A stretch of DNA of 64,000 nucleotides from Membranipora membranacea. Lineage: Eukaryota > Bryozoa > Gymnolaemata > Cheilostomatida > Membraniporidae. Positions 37,699 through 49,321 of this stretch are shown in pieces. The stretch spans positions 434,001 through 498,000 of the forward strand of contig OU612065.1 in the NCBI GenBank assembly GCA_914767715.1, in the 5' to 3' direction. The translations under genes were made by a program, and so were the position numbers. The notes under the pieces were generated by a model. It did no database searches. It was not told where the DNA came from and was given only the letters and a program-made list of their open reading frames with translations. The stretch's first letter is position 1; each line of letters begins with the position of its first letter.

Positions 37699-39700
37699 TA
37701 TTTTCTTGATACTTGTTTGACTTTTCTGTTACACTCAACATTCCAAAAATAGCTCACAATCATCATTATTATTTTTTTTTCTGAAGGCAATCAAGACGAC
37801 AATGATATCCTAACCATAATGTGATAAATAAGGGATAGAGTGATAAGTTATCCCTAAGTGTTGTATTGTGGGATATGATCAGATGAGTCATAGTGTTATT
37901 ATGTGTTGGACTGTTTGGAACATGCATCATTATCTAAACCCAGCTACATTTATCAGCTTATTGAAATCAAGACCAGATGTTAGAATATGGATGTGTGAAT
38001 TTTCATACAGTCACGTTCAGGGTAAACCTTATACATGTATGATCAATCTGAGGTTGAGTGGCTCATACCTCTGAGGTCTTATGAATGTAAACATCCGTGA
38101 TATTATTCTCTGTAATCTTGTGTTACGAGGATGAATAAGAGTCGTTTTACTATCTGTATTAATTTTGATAATTTTTAATATTAAAGACTGTATCTGCAGA
38201 TGACAACCATGTAATCAGATTGAATATGAATATAAATATGTCATCCACTGAATAGTCATAAGACTAACATCATGTTTATTTACTCTCAGAACACCTGTCT
38301 CCACAGTGATAATGTGTACTTATGTTTGGTTCCTCTGCTATGTTACTGATTCTACATAAATATGTGCCATAAAAGGATTATACTTGTTACTATGCTACTG
38401 TAATGTGCAGACAAAATACCATAACAAGGTTCTTTTTTCAGAACTTTATTATGGAATTACTCCTAGGTCCCTCTTATATATCTGTCCATATGTCCATCCA
38501 TCCATCAATCCAGGCCACAGGGTTATGAGATCACAATTACATTATTATCATCGCTGCATGTTATGGAGGGGGGCTGACTTTCCATAACCTTTCCATAATG
38601 TTTTCATTTGGCCCTCTATTCGTGATCAGAAACTTTCAAGGTCCTATTTTCCGGATCTACTCTAGACCATGTGGTATTTTCGAACAGAAAATTCAATTGA
38701 GATGAAAATTTGAGGTCACAAATAATTTCAATGTTTCAATGTTTCATGTTTCCTAGCGGGGTACCATACAAGAAAAATAATTAACACCATGTCGAGCACA
38801 AGAGGCTTTTACATACCTGTTCAAACTTTTATTGCATTTGAACAAATAGGGGCCTCTTGGCAGCTGCTCAAATACACCAACGTATAGCTCCAGACTCAAA
38901 AACATGCCTCAATTGATGAAGGCTAGTGATGATGCGTGTTGTTTCCTCATGGTTATATGAACCATTCATACTGAGTTCCTATTGGCTAATAACTAGGTAT
39001 AATTCATGTGACATTATGGGTTATCAACACATATTAAAAACCGAGTTTTCCAATAAACTGTTGGATTTTTTATATAACAGTCGATTTAATACTCAATATA
39101 GATGTCTGCATTCTCATCTCAAACTTACCAAACCATTCTGGATAATGAAATAATCAAACTATATCTGATTTTAACCAGCCATTATACACCAAAGGCCACA
39201 TGACTCATGCTTTGTTATTAGCCAATAGGAACTCAGTATGAATGGTTCATATAACCATGAGGAAACAACACGCATCATCATTAGCCTTCATCAATTGAGG
39301 CATATTTTCGAGGCTGCAGCTAGACATTGGCGTATTTGAGCAGCTGCCAAGGGGCCCCTATTTGTTCAGATGCAATAAAAATTTGAACAGGTATGTAAAT
39401 CCCTCTTGTGCTCGATATGGTGTAAATGAGTTGTCTTGTATGGTACCCTGCTAGTAAACCTTTTTTAAGGCTTCCAATAATATGGACAGCTATCTCATCT
39501 CAGTGAACACTACCAGCAGGACAACAATGTTTACCCACTATGTCAGGCTGTTTGCTGAAGTCTAAGCATGCTGCAGTCATATAAAAATAATATATGATAA
39601 ATTATCTATCAGTGTGAAGTGAGGATTATGAAATCAAAGCTGCATTTGCTCTCTGACATCAGTGTGGTGTGGAGTAAGGAGCTATCCCAGCAATAAGAGA
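37699..39700. other. Intergenic between LIG4 and the first lectin receptor
   Basis: No gene is supported. A weak hairpin occurs near 37832-37858 (agggata ... tatccct). The main feature is the fold-back element at 38747-39460. Confidence 0.5.
38747..39460. mobile_element. Fold-back element with arms of about 240 bp
   Basis: The left arm begins gtttcctagcggggtaccat. The right end is the reverse complement of gtttactagcagggtaccat. The arms stay homologous through blocks such as ctattggctaataac (left) and gttattagccaatag (right), leaving about 200 bp of unique centre (~39000-39210). No transposase ORF is present. Target-site duplication is not clear. It is a probable non-autonomous MITE or fold-back transposon. 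Confidence 0.85.
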
Positions 39701-42700
39701 ATGTCACTCAAGTTAACGGTAATTCTTCTGTTCTGCATTTGTCAAAGTGAGTTTCATTTAGCAAATGACTCCCTTTTATAAATGAATATAGAGGTAGAAT
39801 TAGTTATATAGAATCATATGCATGAGTGATGGCTGACGGTGCTTTGGATCCTTTGATATAAACTTACAATGCCACACAGGTCAGTCATTGATAATCATTT
39901 TTGTAAGGCCAGACCTTGTCTGGTGAACTTATAAGTATAAATATATTTTGGTCGGTCATTTTTTTCGCTCATCATTTATGAATATTTGACGGCTTCTACT
40001 TGCTCTTTTTATCTGTCATAAACAGAAACTCTTCTTACCTCTATGACTATAAAACTAAACCATAGACCTAATAATATATAAATAATAAGTCTATGAGCTA
40101 AACATTTTTCTGTTGCTAGAAAAAAGTTATGAATGGATGAAAAACATATATATATCTTAGCACAGGATCGGCGATCAACATAAATTTTGGTTCTGGCAAA
40201 AAATTTTGTAATATACTAAATATTCATCTACATATACACCAGGGTATTTGTATACCGGTTCTGTATATTGGGGTCTGGATTTGATGAAGTCACATGTACA
40301 TATTTACCTGCATAGACATTACATTCAACATTCCCAGGTACAACGACCCAGCTTACTGGTGGATGTCTGCCGTTCATGACTTCTTGGATGAATAAGTGTA
40401 TTATCAGCTATAAGTCTGCTACCTGGAGTGGAGCACAGAAGACCTGCGCTGATCACTACAGTGGACGATTGATAGAGTTTAACCATCCTCAGTACTACTC
40501 CAGGGATATAATAGGACTACTAGATGAAACCAGACCTGTCTGGGTGGGAGCTAGGAGAGAGATTAGCTGGTATTGGAGTTTATCCTCCTCTTTACAAAGT
40601 GGTATGTTGAATTTGATTGATAAGTGTTATGTGGCTTTTCTGGGACTTGCTCGGATTGCATATAAAACTGAATCAAAGCTGAATTAATCTGAATTGAAGC
40701 TGAATAAATCATGATGTGAGCATTAACAGAACTGTAGAAACAATCACTCACTGATCAATGAAGTTCATTGCACTGAGTAACAGTTTGATGTTATGTCAGA
40801 TACGCGTAATACTTTGTTTACTTACAGGTCTGACCAGAGGCACTCATCCACCTATAGGGAGAAAGTTTTGGGCCAAACATCGGAATCCTATCGGAGGAGA
40901 CGACTTGGGGATAATACTGGATGGTACACAGAGCTTCAGATGGCTTAAAGTGGCTCCAAACATAACCATAAACACAAATCTGAGGATAAGACCTCTGTGC
41001 CAGTGTGAGAACTGTAGTAAGTTGTTCCTCTTTAATTGTAACAGCTAAACAAGTTTTCAAGTAATCATATCGGTTTATACTCCATCAGAAAGCTCACGGT
41101 CTCAGGGTCCAAGGAAGTCATCATTTTACTTATAATTTGACTGTACTAGGGAAAAATTGATAAATGATGGTAAAATCAAAAGTTTTCCTGTTACTGCTTT
41201 CAATAATCTCCTAGTATCAATTTAACTTTGAATATTTATACAATAAATAGCGAATTTGTCCAGAAAAAAACACATGTTTGGTACCACCAAGGAGTTGGAG
41301 ACTCTTAGAGTCTCTAACTCCTTGGTACCACAAATGTGTGTTTTGGGAGCAATTTTAATATTGCCGAGTTGCTATCACAAGATGTGCTTGATAATGTCCA
41401 GGCATTGGGATAACTTCTATGGCTATCATGTTGGAGCTGAAATAACGAAAAAGACTACTGTATATTCTACCTCAAAAGACATGTTCTGAGCAGTTATTTT
41501 TCTCTCTACATGATATCCAGGGTGGTTTTTCAAATTTATAATCTTAGCCGGTTAAACATTGTCATAGTGGGGTGACCAATTTTTTAAAACCACTGAGTTG
41601 GATTAGCAATATTTGCAGTTATGTTTGTGAATGCTACATCCAAAACATGATCACTCCCATCATACAGAATAATCATCTGAACAAGGAGTTACACTCTTCT
41701 TTGATCAGAGAAGACAACTTCTATAGAATGTATGGAATATGACATTCAGGCTCTGTCTGTTTATAGTTACAGCCCACAGCCTCCTTACCATCTCCTGGCA
41801 CACAAAGTATGAGCAGACAGAGTATTTCACACCATCAGTAGTAGGAGTAGATTGGACTACTGCCTGGGATAGATGTAAAGGTGTGACTGGTGCTCGATTA
41901 GTAGGCTTAATATCTGATAAACTACAGACACATTTACAACAGAATCTACCTGCTGGATATCACTACTGGACTGCTGGATTCTCTAATCAAATATACCGAT
42001 GGGAGGATGGTGGGTATTCACTGTACTTGAGAAATTTAGCAATAAAATCAGCACTAATTTATTCATAAATGGCATAAAAGTAATCCTATGAAAAAGCGAG
42101 GCACTTCTGGCAAAGCTATAAATTGAGGTAAAGGAAAAACACCATGGAATCAACAATCAAATATGTAACAACAATGTTTATGTAATTACTACCACCTCAG
42201 TACCATATTAGTAGTTGGTGAGACTGAGGTAGCCTCTTAGTCATACTCCCACATACCCTGCAGTCTTAATCGGTGGCGTGTAAATCTTTTCACAGGTGGA
42301 TCAGTTCAGGTGGTCGACACTAGCTTGGTAAGCTCCGTCAGTGATCCTGTATGTCTGTCATTAACAATCTACAACAAATCTCCTAAATACCAAGCTAGGA
42401 GTTGTGATGATCACATATCATTCATCTGTGAGTTTGGTAAGCAGAAGCAGACAACTACCACAATCAGTCCTCCTAGAAACTTTTCTCAACATCTGACTAA
42501 CAGAGGACCTCTTCCAGCGCATGTATCAGCACCAGCAAGCGAAGAACCCCAGCCTAACAATAATACCTCATTAGCTAAAGAAGAAGAAGCTGAAAATAAG
42601 ATATCTGCTAATCAGTACCTGACGAGCCCTGTCGGTGAGTACCTGTTTAGTTTCCATTGATTAAATTTCAACATCAGAGACCAAAACATTTGTCTTCAAC

Positions 42701-43681
42701 TGTGACAGTCTGTTTGCATTACAATACTGACTGCTTCCGCTCTGAAATCATAGCGCATCAATGGTGTGTGAGCACCCGCAAGTACAAGAATGTCAGACTG
42801 TAGCAATGATCTCTCACGGGAATATGTAATTTATAGTTTCCCATTGGCAATGCCATATGTGAATCATGTAAAACACTTCACATGTTACAAATTCCTGGAG
42901 TAACGACAGAACACAAATTTGCAAGGTCATGTTATTGATAATAACCATAAACATTAATAAACACTCTATTTATTTGTTTATGATAATAACCCACCATGGA
43001 ATCAGGTAATTTGGGATAAGCAGAAAAGAAACGCATACATATACATATGTATATGATGTAAGACTGCAGTTGATCCTTGACTAGAATAAGAGATGTTCAT
43101 TGCTCACATCTGATTGTTATTCAGGTGTGACCTTCACCTTCCTATTGGTATTACTGACAGCAGTGATTATCGGTCTGATCGCCGCGTACTTCTGTCATCG
43201 TATCAGAAGGTGAGTCAGCTCTCTCATATCAACATGTATATTATCAAATATACAAATATGAATAGTGAGTTCCTCATAACATGTGATATTGACATTCAGC
43301 TATTCGACATTTAGGTTGGGTAGGGGGGGGAGCTGAACTTTGAACCTTCAGAACAGCTCATCATTCAGCTTGTGATCTATTACTTTGGGTATTTACTGTA
43401 CCCAGTATTTACCTTCACTGTTTTGCCTGTAATTTCCAGCCTTATTTATGATTATATTATGATTAATATTATTAAACGTCTATGGATATTTGTGATTTGA
43501 GAAATTCTTATATTATGTGTAACCCAAATGATCTTGTGACTTCCTATCAAACAGACTCGCCTGTTCACATGATGGTGGTTATTACAGGCAAGTTGGACCA
43601 ATGAAGAATAAGCCAAAGGTTCGCCGAAAGGAGCAAGTAAGGGAGGTATCCCCTATTCCACTTCCCACAGTTATGATTTAA
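39701..43681 (+). CDS. Type I membrane receptor with two C-type lectin-like domains (receptor A)
   Basis: Exons: 39701-39746, 40338-40601, 40828-41016, 41767-42009, 42296-42634, 43125-43209, 43555-43681, giving 430 residues with consistent phases. Signal peptide MSLKLTVILLFCICQ. CTLD1 spans exons 2-3 (CIISYKSATWSGAQKTCADHYSG ... split in text: SATWSGAQKTCADH; PVWVGARREISWYW; CQCENC). CTLD2 spans exons 4-5 (DWTTAWDRCKGVTGARLVG; YHYWTAGF; CDDHISFICEF). A Pro/Asn/Glu-rich stalk follows, then membrane helix FTFLLVLLTAVIIGLIAAYF. The tail of about 45 residues has GGYYRQV and ends near SPIPLPTVMI. CTLD1 lacks the EPN/WND sugar and calcium motifs, so the ligand is unknown. Exons of 264, 189 and 243 bp recur with the same lengths in receptor D, showing duplication. 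Confidence 0.88.
41281..41331. mobile_element. Ultra-short palindromic element with 7-bp direct repeats, CAAGGAG family
   Basis: A 37-bp inverted repeat at 41288-41324 (ends CAAGGAGTT and AACTCCTTG) is flanked on both sides by exactly GTACCAC. It lies in receptor A's intron 3. Outer bases cacat/atgtg extend the hairpin beyond the duplication. Confidence 0.8.
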
Positions 43682-44372
43682 CTTAAAAAGTCAGTAAAAT
43701 AAGATTATCAAGACATAAATTGGTTACATTATGATATATTGTTTTGTGTGTGAACCTATGATATGGTTTTGTTTAGCAGCAGCAGCACTTATTCCTCTGT
43801 TTATTTGCGTCCATATCGTCAAATTTATATCCTGCCCGCTGATATGGAGTATAAATATATATACCTCGGTGATTCTGCCAACTTTCCAATCAATGAAAGT
43901 TGTTTTTTTGACATCTGATACCCAGAAAATTGAAGTGAGAGCACGATGAGATTATAAGGATTATCTCTGACAATGTGAGCCTGTCGTAAAGGTTATATCG
44001 TCTCTACCAAAGTCTGATCAGTAGACAATAAAGAGTGTATACTATGTTACTGATTAAGGGTGTGAGCAGCTGCACTCCTTGGTGAAAGTGATAGAACTAT
44101 TGTGTGATGTGACCACCTGATTTTAATCAACCATTTCTTTTGATCAACCTATAAACATACAAATACTTATACATACTTAATTATAGGATTATGAGTCTAC
44201 CACAGTAACTAGTCTCTGGATATCAGTAGTAGTTTCTGATGTATTTTGATCAGTCTCAGAATTTCCCGGTTCTCAAATTTATATAATGTTACGGTTTTCT
44301 TCTTCGTCAGTCTCCATTCTGAAGGAGAATGATGTGGAAGCAGTCGAGTTGAAAAAGACAATCACCATGTTA
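43682..44372. other. Intergenic between convergent receptor A and HDHD3-like gene
   Basis: No supported gene. AATAAA at about 44029 on the + strand could end receptor A's transcript. Confidence 0.4.
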
Positions 44373-45937
44373 TTATAGGACGAGATGATTAATAGATGAG
44401 ATAGTATGTGTGTGAGGACAGTCTGGGTGGGCCTTATCAGTTATAAGACGAGCGTTTACACCGACCCTCATAGCTGCATCATAGTCATTAGTATATGAAT
44501 CACCCACATGTAATATATCTCTATAATCTGTAGTATTATATCCCTCATAAGCCAGTCTGAATATCTCTGTGTCTGGTTTGTGATATCCTACAGAGAGAGT
44601 GAGAGAAAATAACTTTTGTTCACTGTCGATGGAGTCATTCTCTCTCAGGTAAAATATCGGATAAGCCAAAAAAAAAGATTTTTCATCATTTGTTTTTATA
44701 TATATATAAACCTGAGAAGGTTATATTTATGGCCTCCAGCGTTAGGGTTTCTCATGTTAATCAGTCCCTACAAAACTACAAACAATGTTCTATATTCCAT
44801 ACTGAAGCCTTACCAGTCTCATTAGATATGATTAGCTTAGTAAACATTTCAGGAGGGAGTAACTCCCTTATTACATTTCTTATCCTTGAGTCATTGTTAC
44901 TCAGTAATATTAGCTCATAGTCTGTAACATTATATAAGGGATGATTAATATATATCCGAGTGAATCTTTAACGCCCGTTCTAATTTGACTTCAGAACAGA
45001 CTCTGATTTGGAGGAATGGAGACTGTGGTTAGCACAATCTGCAACAGATTAACGTACTAGTTACTAGTATCAAAAGTCCATCACCCACAACAAGTTAATG
45101 TAATCCCAAACCCTATGATGGAGTTTGATGTGATTACCTATTTTATTGTCAGTTTGACCCCAGAATACAGCACTAACTTTGAGCAAGATGATAGAGGGTT
45201 TCTCGAGCTCCGGGGATTAACTCATAAGGCTCTGCCGTAGAGAACACCTCATATAATACCTCACTGACATTGAGCACCGATCTATCATCTAATTCTGTGA
45301 GGTATCTAGGGGTACATTGTCTAATTGTATCACTAGCTACTGTCAGCCACCAATCCTTAGCCTGCAAAAATAGGGAGACATGTGTTGAATGATCTTTCTA
45401 CCAACCAATTCATCGTATGGAGTAGCTGCATTGCCAAAACCAGATGTATTATTTGTCAGAATCAATTCAGACAGCTTACGTGATACCAGCACCAGTACTT
45501 TAGAGGATTCCTATCTCCCTCTCTGCATCGAAGACTTAACGAGATGTGCATTATATGAGTTCATGCAGAACTTATATTTTATTTGAGGCTATAAAGTATG
45601 CGACACATGTTAAAGCTATGAAGTATGCGACACACTTTAAAGCTATTAAGTATGCGACACACGTTATCCTGTTAAAGCTGCAACATTATGGTGACTCATT
45701 TCAGGCAAGTTATGAATTACTTACGCACATTTCTCCATAGCCAAAGTTTGGATATGATCTCCAGTTTCGGTGAAAGTTTTCTCTGAACTTTTGATTGATA
45801 TTCTCCGCCGATGTTGAGTTGAGAAGTGCGTACTGTGCAGCGACAGATTTATATATACCTCCCACTCCTCCTCTCACCTTGAGTATAGTGTTAGTCACAT
45901 CTAACGATATAAGACGAATGGCTGATAGTCCGGCCAT
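44373..45937 (-). CDS. HDHD3: HAD-family hydrolase, HDHD3-like
   Basis: - strand exons: 45937-45725, 45361-45178, 44921-44814, 44587-44373, giving 239 residues (human HDHD3 251). It opens MAGLSAIRLISLDVTNTILK. The cap region has RSYPNFGYGEMCAKDWWL, as in HDHD3. Motif II is LILLSNNDSRI, motif III Lys is in GYHKPDTEIF, and motif IV is HVGDSYTNDYDAA. Exon 2 uses donor AAA|GTTAGT; without it the frame stops at once. HAD motif I in human HDHD3 is D-V-K-D-T; here it is D-V-T-N-T, so the second acidic residue is Asn and phosphatase activity may be weakened. The gene is oriented opposite to the surrounding receptors. Confidence 0.92.
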
Positions 45938-46052
45938 TACAATACAATCATCAGTTCTGTATAACTCTTCTCTTTACTCCCGCCTTACTTTATCCCATCA
46001 TAGAGAGTCAATCTGCAGCCAGTAAAAAATATTCATTCGCGGCCAGTATGAA

Positions 46053-46310
46053 CTAGTACGACTCAATTGTAGATGAGGTGTCTGCTGTTGGTGGTTTCTT
46101 AGAATTATCATTGATAACATATCTAAACTCAGAGTAATACAACTGAGGGTTCGCTTGGTGATGAATATGACCAATGGTCACGGGCAGCCATATAATATAC
46201 ATATCTATACTATAGTGTGTTGTGTGTACAAACTCGATGGCCACGGCCCCCTGGGATTTATCTGCTTGCATCACCTGTGTCCAGACCCAAGTATCATATA
46301 TATAACTCAA
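46053..46310 (-). CDS. Possible terminal exon of an unrecognised - strand gene
   Basis: An open frame has coding-like composition from an acceptor-like ctggacacag (exon start about 46276) to a TAG at 46053. It includes MQADKSQGAVAIEFVHTTHY, IGHIHHQANPQLYYSEFRYV and an end SSTIESY. No partner exon was found further upstream on the - strand. It lies 116 bp upstream of the HDHD3-like start, so it could also be chance. Confidence 0.25.
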   Translation of the reverse strand: MSYIYDTWVWTQVMQADKSQGAVAIEFVHTTHYSIDMYIIWLPVTIGHIHHQANPQLYYSEFRYVINDNSKKPPTADTSSTIESY

Positions 46311-46339
46311 ATGTTTTTTTGTGGTTGATACTGGACACA
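46269..46339. repeat. Hairpin with arms cctgtgtccag / ctggacacagg
   Basis: Outer arms of 11 bp (extended by aagtatca/ttgatact after a short bulge) enclose an AT-rich loop. The hairpin abuts the possible exon at 46053-46276. Confidence 0.6.
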
Positions 46340-46374
46340 GGCAAAATACGCGGGCATGTAAGACCCAGCCAGAG

Positions 46375-46440
46375 CGGCCAATGGTTACAGCCTTTCAAAA
46401 ACTACCAGGGGTCCCAGCAAAGGAGGCCATGTAAACTCCA
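46375..46440. mobile_element. Fragment resembling the 3' part of the window's SINE-like repeat
   Basis: ctaccaggggtcccagcaa followed by ggccatgtaa resembles ctacaaggggtcctagcaat and gggccatgtaa at 58868-58897 in the SINE-bearing block. The tRNA-like head is absent. Confidence 0.5.
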
Positions 46441-47136
46441 ACCACATTTTTAACACCCTGCATCAATCATACCATTTATTGGTGAAGGATCAGACTATAA
46501 ACTTACCCTATTATGTATATATGACAACATAATAATAATGCCTAGCAGCCTAGTATCTGAAACCTCTGTAATAAATATGAGGTTTAACAATTGGCTCAGT
46601 AACACATTGCACAGTTTCTTAAGAAACTCTAAAACTACAAATGGGGAAGGACACATCCCGCATCATATGACAGTCTATTACAAAAAGCCATTTCCTTTAG
46701 TCAAATTTTTTCCGTAACCTATTATGTTGTTATAAATTAAAAAAGACCGCTAGGAGGGATTTTTATCACGACATGGAGAGACAACTCCTAAATATTGCTC
46801 TTTTAGAAGCTTTAACCGATTGCTATAACCTGCAAACTCCCTATGACTGAAACAGGTGAAATATGAGAGCATGCATTGCATGCATCGCCAATTCAGGGCT
46901 TTTAAGGATGTAATGTATTATTTATCGTCTTACTGAGTATTCTATTTTGTTGTGGAAGAGTAATTATTTATCAAGGATGGTATTGTTATCTCACCCGACC
47001 TTCATATTAGGGTAACATGAAGATAAGTCATGATTTGGTCATCAAGTGGATGTTATTTTGGAATCTTTTCTGCATCTGTTAATGTCACCATCACCTATGA
47101 TGCGGCAGCGGTAGCGCTTACTCAGACTCATTAGTA
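46441..47136. other. Intergenic, no supported gene
   Basis: AT-rich sequence without recognised coding exons or strong repeats. It presumably contains the promoter of receptor B. Confidence 0.4.
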
Positions 47137-49321
47137 ATGGATATTTGTACTGAGCTTTTTCTACTTATCATTATAATTATCTGTACCGGTACGTCTCTGC
47201 TTCTCTCTATGCTTTAGATCTGATTGTGGTACATTTCAGTAACAAAATAACATTTTATATATTAAGATTATCAGGAACCAAAAAAAATAAGTGAGCTTGG
47301 ATGTAGGTTTCCAAACCTGTTTTATCATTCTAAAACCTGTGGAGTGGGAGTACCTCAAGGCACAACACTATCTACATACTGAGCGAAACTGGTCATAGTC
47401 ATATCACCAGTGTTTACTACATTGTTAATCACTTTCTATTTTCTACTCTCTGTTATCGATGCATTTTTCAAGACAGTCAAAAGATTTGATGCAAAATTTT
47501 AAACTGTATTTTCTAAGAATAAAATATTTTACTGGTTCTTGTTCTCTTTATTTGCTCTAGGAGCAATCACTGATGAGCTGAGCACAGCTACACCGGCACC
47601 AGGTGATGACCCGACTCCTGATCATGATATCACCCCTGTACAGTATATAAATAGTCCTCTAGGTAAGCTGATATCGCCCCTGTACAGTATATAAATAGTC
47701 CTCTAGGTAAGCTGATATCATCCCTTTACTGTATATAACTAGTCCTCTAGGTAAGCTGATATCAGTATCACCCCTGTACAGTATGTAAATAGTCCTCTAG
47801 GTAAGCTGATATCACCCCTGTACTGTATATAACTAGTCCTCTAGGTAAGCTGATATCGCCCCTGTACAGTATATAAATAGTCCTCTAGGTAAGCTGATAT
47901 CATCCCTTTACTGTATATAACTAGTCCTCTAGGTAAGCTGATATCAGTATCACCCCTGTACAGTATGTAAATAGTCCTCTAGGTAAGCTGATATCACCCC
48001 TGTACTGTATATAAATAGTCCTCTAGGTAAGCTGATTTCACCCCTGTACTGTATATAACTAGTCCTCTAGGTAAGCTGATATCGCCCCTGTACAGTATAT
48101 AAATAGTCCTCTAGGTAAGCTGATATCATCCCTTTACTGTATATAACTAGTCCTCTAGGTAAGCTGATATCAGTATCACCCCTGTACAGTATGTAAATAG
48201 TCCTCTAGGTAAGCTGATATCACCCCTGTACTGTATATAACTAGTCCTCTCGGTAAGCTGATATCACCCCTGTACAGTATATAAATAGTCCTCTAGATTA
48301 ACTGAGGCCAGCACATCAGGCACACCTTGAGAAATCAAAGCGATTTAAAAAAATAGTGAAAGTGGATTGTTTGGATGTTTCTTGTTACAGGTCACAAGAG
48401 TAGGTGTTAAAACCAGAAAACTCCACTTCCTTGTTTTCCTGCGAAACTTATCCTGTGTATTGATATTATTACTGAAATGTCTTACAATCCTTTCACTAAG
48501 TTGTTTCCTTACTGGTTACAGCGCACGCTAATCTTTCTCATATGCCAAGAAGAACACCATGCCTGTATAAAGCATGCCCAGACTATGATAGGAACTAGAC
48601 CTGTATATTAGCTTAGCTGTAGCAAAATAAAGGAAGTTGGTACAGGACCAAATATAGTCATGTTATATCAGCGCAATCAATCATATATTATGATATAAAG
48701 GTTATTTTTTCAGGTATCACATTTTTAGTTATATCTGTGATATTGCTGATATTACTAATAGTGGGAGTCATAACGATAATCACCTTCAGAAGTAAAAGGT
48801 TAGTGGTGTATTTATTGTATTCTTCCTAAATAATACTATGTGCAGCACTGTGCCAGTGAGACTTCTTAAATCTGCACTCGCCTCCGAACTTTACTTGTAT
48901 GATCTGATAGTTGGGTAGTTGATATTCATTTGTTGATATGAGGAAAAGAGTTAATTTTTGACGATTTAATATCTGGGGGTATTTACTATCTGTATTTAGA
49001 CTGAGGGTATTTAATATCTGTATTTAGACTGAGGGTATTTAATATCTGTATTTAGACTGAGGAATTTACTATCTGTATATAGACTGAGGGTTTTTAAATC
49101 TGTATTTAGACTGAGGGTATTTAATATCTGTATTTAGACTGAGGAATTTACTATCTGTATATAGACTGAGGGTTTTTAAATCTGTATTTAGACTGAGGGT
49201 ATTTCAGCCACACAAAGTCTCACCGTGTAATGACGATGTGGAGTCAGAGGTCAGGGGTAGGTCAAAGTTTAGGAGACACTCATTAGCACCTCGACCAATA
49301 CATAAAGACCTCAACTGGTGA
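47137..49321 (+). CDS. Lectin-less type I membrane protein of the receptor family (receptor B)
   Basis: Exons: 47137-47188, 47561-47662, 48714-48798, 49192-49321, giving 122 residues with consistent phases. Signal peptide MDICTELFLLIIIIICT. The ectodomain is only about 33 residues (ITDELSTATPAPGDDPTPDH and on to NSPL). Membrane helix LVISVILLILLIVGVITIIT comes from an exon of 85 bp, the same length as receptor A's. The tail begins RLRVFQPHKVSP and ends RRHSLAPRPIHKDLNW. The tail end matches receptor D (SLAPVPVHQEFQW), so this is a receptor that lost, or never had, its lectin exons. RRHS is a PKA/CaMK-type site by consensus. Both middle junctions sit next to satellites made from those junctions. 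It may be a working small adaptor or a shrinking pseudogene; no internal stop is seen. Confidence 0.75.
47620..48296. repeat. 44/50-bp satellite built from receptor B stalk exon end plus donor
   Basis: Fifteen tandem units repeat the last ~37 bp of exon 2 (ending agtcctctag) plus the first intron bases gtaagct. Fourteen keep a strong donor (ctctag or ctctcg, then gtaagc); the last ends agatta. Four unit types, one with a 6-bp insert (cagtat), recur in order, giving a higher-order period near 182 bp. Reading past the first donor meets TAA inside the next unit, which would release a soluble peptide. Confidence 0.95.
48975..49205. repeat. 28-bp satellite built from receptor B tail-exon acceptor
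   Basis: Eight units of about 28 bp (actgagggtatttaatatct then gtatttag) end in the true acceptor at 49191. Each unit carries an AG acceptor (tatttag or tatatag) plus the first ~11 bases of the tail exon. Splicing to an upstream copy gives a TAG stop after about nine residues. Confidence 0.93.
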
